Source of the DNA: Anaerolineales bacterium UBA3499
GTDB lineage: Bacteria > Chloroflexota > Anaerolineae > Anaerolineales > UBA11657
Direction of reading: 5' to 3'
Assembly (NCBI GenBank): GCA_002377585.1
Contig: DFQC01000032.1
Span: forward strand, 1 to 7,001
Length of the DNA: 7,001 nt
Numbering within the stretch: position 1 is the stretch's first letter; each line of letters opens with the position of its first letter. A program made the translations under genes and the position numbers. Positions 5,516 to 7,001 of this stretch are shown here, piece after piece. Under the pieces are notes generated by a model. That model did not search any database. It had not been told where the DNA came from and saw only the letters and a program-made list of their open reading frames with translations.

Positions 5516-7001
5516 TCACAAACCCTGTACGACTTTATCTTCTCCCCACTTCTCAGCATAATTTATTGCAGCACATTTAATAGCATGGTCTCTACTTTTG
5601 CCTTTGTCTATGCTATTCAGATAACATTCAATATATTCGCCAATACGTTGTCGAGCCTTACCATCTCTAAAAGGGTCAAACTGGTCTAGCACAGGTGTAG
5701 CATCCCCAAGGTACGGATTAGATAATGGATCATCCAAGTATTGTGAAACAGAGGATTGAAGGGTTTCGTGATCATAAAATACACATCGATTAGGTCCGAG
5801 AGAAGCAAGTGTGGAATAACGTTTGGTAACTGGATTATGATCCAACTTGGCATAATCCAGATAAATAGTACGAGCACCTGCTAATGCTGAAACTGCTACA
5901 GCAGATATAGTACCAATACCTACACAAAAATCGCCAATCTTTGCAGCATTCCCAGGCCAAATACTCTCTTCCAGTATGTGCATTCTACCAGTCGCAGAAG
6001 CACTACTAAACAAATCATCCAACTCAGAATATTTCATACTTAAATCTGACTTTTTTGGTTTAATCAGAATGCCTACACGACTATCATCAAGCACCCACTG
6101 TAAAAAAAACCTGTAAAAGTTCATGACAGTTGCCGAACTGTCAAATAGCACTAACACAGTCTCTGCACCTTTATCTCTTACGCTTGCCGACTTGGTCAAT
6201 GTTGAATCACTAGGCATAGTCCCAAGATTTATCTCCGAAATTGCACAACCTGCAATTATAAGTTGCTGCGAAACTGAACCGGACCCCATACAAATCTTGG
6301 CTTCATGTGATCCCCACAAAAAGAATACATGCGGAGTACGCATATTACTTGTGTTTGGACTATCAGCACAGGACCAATGTGTCCCTACACGGATTCCACC
6401 AGCCAAATGCATAGCAGCTGACAAATAGTCTGGACCGGATTCACGATGATGCCACAATGCCGTTAGACCTAAAGCTTGATATTGTTTCTCTAGCTTGAGA
6501 CTAGATACTATCTCAATCATCAAGACAAATAATATGTCCCGGGATAAAGTATCAGATAGCAAAGACAGAACCAGCATACGCAACAAAGTACTTATCATTT
6601 GTGCTATCCTCACTAATGACACGCGCTTCCGAAAATAAATTTCGGGAAACTCCCCAAGAGCATGACGATTCATAGCAATGGGTGTGAATCCCTGTTTGTC
6701 AACTCTAGACACTATATCTAAAGTTGGTTGATAATCATTCCTATCAAATAGATACATAAGACGTGAACAATGAATGTCAGAATGATTCCACCAGAAAAAA
6801 TCATTCTGCTTCGATTCATCCAATCCCCATAAAGCTTCCACACCAACTGACTTATGATCAGGATAACAAATAGATCCAGGCCTTGAGGGCATCATTGATA
6901 CTATCACTCTGTACAATGCACGTGCTAGAGCTACTAGAATGTTCTTAGAAAATGTAAATTGATAAACAACTCCGTCGTCTAACCAATCTTGTTCTCTCTC
7001 A
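5516..7001 (-). CDS. Surface-carbohydrate biosynthesis / glycosyltransferase-like protein, 5' end outside window
   Basis: The frame has a stop at 5516 and stays open to the window edge, giving 494 visible residues with the true start beyond 7001. The first in-window start-like codon is a TTG at 6916, but the 28 codons before it are open and read as ordinary protein (EREQDWLDDGVVYQFTF), so that TTG is probably internal. The N-terminal part is variable. A hydrophobic amphipathic stretch (ISTLLRMLVLSLLSDTL, about 6610 to 6560) is followed by a more ordered half. ALWHHRESGPDYLSAAMHLAGG, split around 6450, is followed by IRVGTHWSC and RTPHVFFLWGSHEA, a pattern seen in large polysaccharide-biosynthesis proteins with a GT-B-like fold. 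VLVLFDSSA starts a second Rossmann-like unit. FCVGIGTISAVAVSALAGA with RTIYLD resembles the donor-site segment of such enzymes, and DPFRDGKARQRIGEYI lies near the end. I infer glycosyltransferase or glycan-export work beside PseB/PseC. The donor and acceptor are unknown and the family name is uncertain. Confidence 0.8.
   Translation of the reverse strand, partial: EREQDWLDDGVVYQFTFSKNILVALARALYRVIVSMMPSRPGSICYPDHKSVGVEALWGLDESKQNDFFWWNHSDIHCSRLMYLFDRNDYQPTLDIVSRVDKQGFTPIAMNRHALGEFPEIYFRKRVSLVRIAQMISTLLRMLVLSLLSDTLSRDILFVLMIEIVSSLKLEKQYQALGLTALWHHRESGPDYLSAAMHLAGGIRVGTHWSCADSPNTSNMRTPHVFFLWGSHEAKICMGSGSVSQQLIIAGCAISEINLGTMPSDSTLTKSASVRDKGAETVLVLFDSSATVMNFYRFFLQWVLDDSRVGILIKPKKSDLSMKYSELDDLFSSASATGRMHILEESIWPGNAAKIGDFCVGIGTISAVAVSALAGARTIYLDYAKLDHNPVTKRYSTLASLGPNRCVFYDHETLQSSVSQYLDDPLSNPYLGDATPVLDQFDPFRDGKARQRIGEYIECYLNSIDKGKSRDHAIKCAAINYAEKWGEDKVVQGL

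Larger units (their letters stand above)
1..7001 (-). other. Single co-directional surface-glycan gene cluster
   Basis: Six genes follow each other on the minus strand with gaps of 39, 1, 76, 46 and 25 bases. No gap contains a GC-rich hairpin followed by a T tract, and none has a convincing sigma-70 promoter, so one long transcript entering from beyond 7001 and leaving past base 1 is the simplest reading. Two genes are assigned to the pseudaminic acid pathway start (pseB, pseC). One is an acyltransferase, one is a second aminotransferase-like protein, and the two edge genes look like glycan assembly proteins or are unassigned. There is no unexplained stretch over 300 bases. The plus-strand frames in the window are shadows of these genes. 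Confidence 0.75.

Noticed and set aside
5686..5877. Minus-strand open frame of 63 codons
   Set aside because: It is an out-of-frame shadow within the glycosyltransferase-like gene, with no start signal or motif.
6123..6428. Plus-strand open frame of 101 codons
   Set aside because: It is antisense to the well-formed glycosyltransferase-like gene, has no recognisable motif, and all neighbours are on the other strand.

Overview
The window is an accessory surface-glycan locus, most likely from an AT-rich Gram-negative bacterium. By eye it is roughly 40 percent GC. All six genes lie on the minus strand and are closely spaced, so transcription runs from high to low coordinates. A gammaproteobacterium with glycosylated flagellin or a nonulosonic-acid-type O-antigen or capsule would fit. 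The species cannot be fixed from this sequence.

In transcription order, the first gene (7001 to 5516) is a surface-carbohydrate or glycosyltransferase-like protein. Its frame is still open at the window edge, so its start is outside. It is followed by pseB (5476 to 4505), a UDP-GlcNAc 4,6-dehydratase/5-epimerase, and one base later by pseC (4503 to 3313), its partner PLP-dependent aminotransferase. Together these two would make UDP-4-amino-4,6-dideoxy-N-acetyl-beta-L-altrosamine, the first committed intermediate of pseudaminic acid. Next is a FemAB/GNAT-type acyltransferase (3236 to 2157). After it comes a short, divergent member of the DegT/DnrJ/EryC1/StrS aminotransferase fold (2110 to 1115) that keeps the PLP aspartate and lysine. 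The last gene (1089 to 1) is unrecognised and runs off the other edge.

The familiar pseudaminic acid genes pseH, pseG, pseI and pseF are absent from the window. They may lie beyond position 1. Alternatively, the PseB/PseC product may be used differently here, with the FemAB-like enzyme acylating an amino sugar and the second DegT-like protein supplying another amino group. The flanking glycosyltransferase-like proteins would then act in assembly or transfer. This functional chain is inference. The pseB and pseC identities are well supported by motifs.

No RNA genes, insertion sequences, CRISPR arrays, convincing promoters or rho-independent terminators were seen. The longest non-coding gap is 76 bases.
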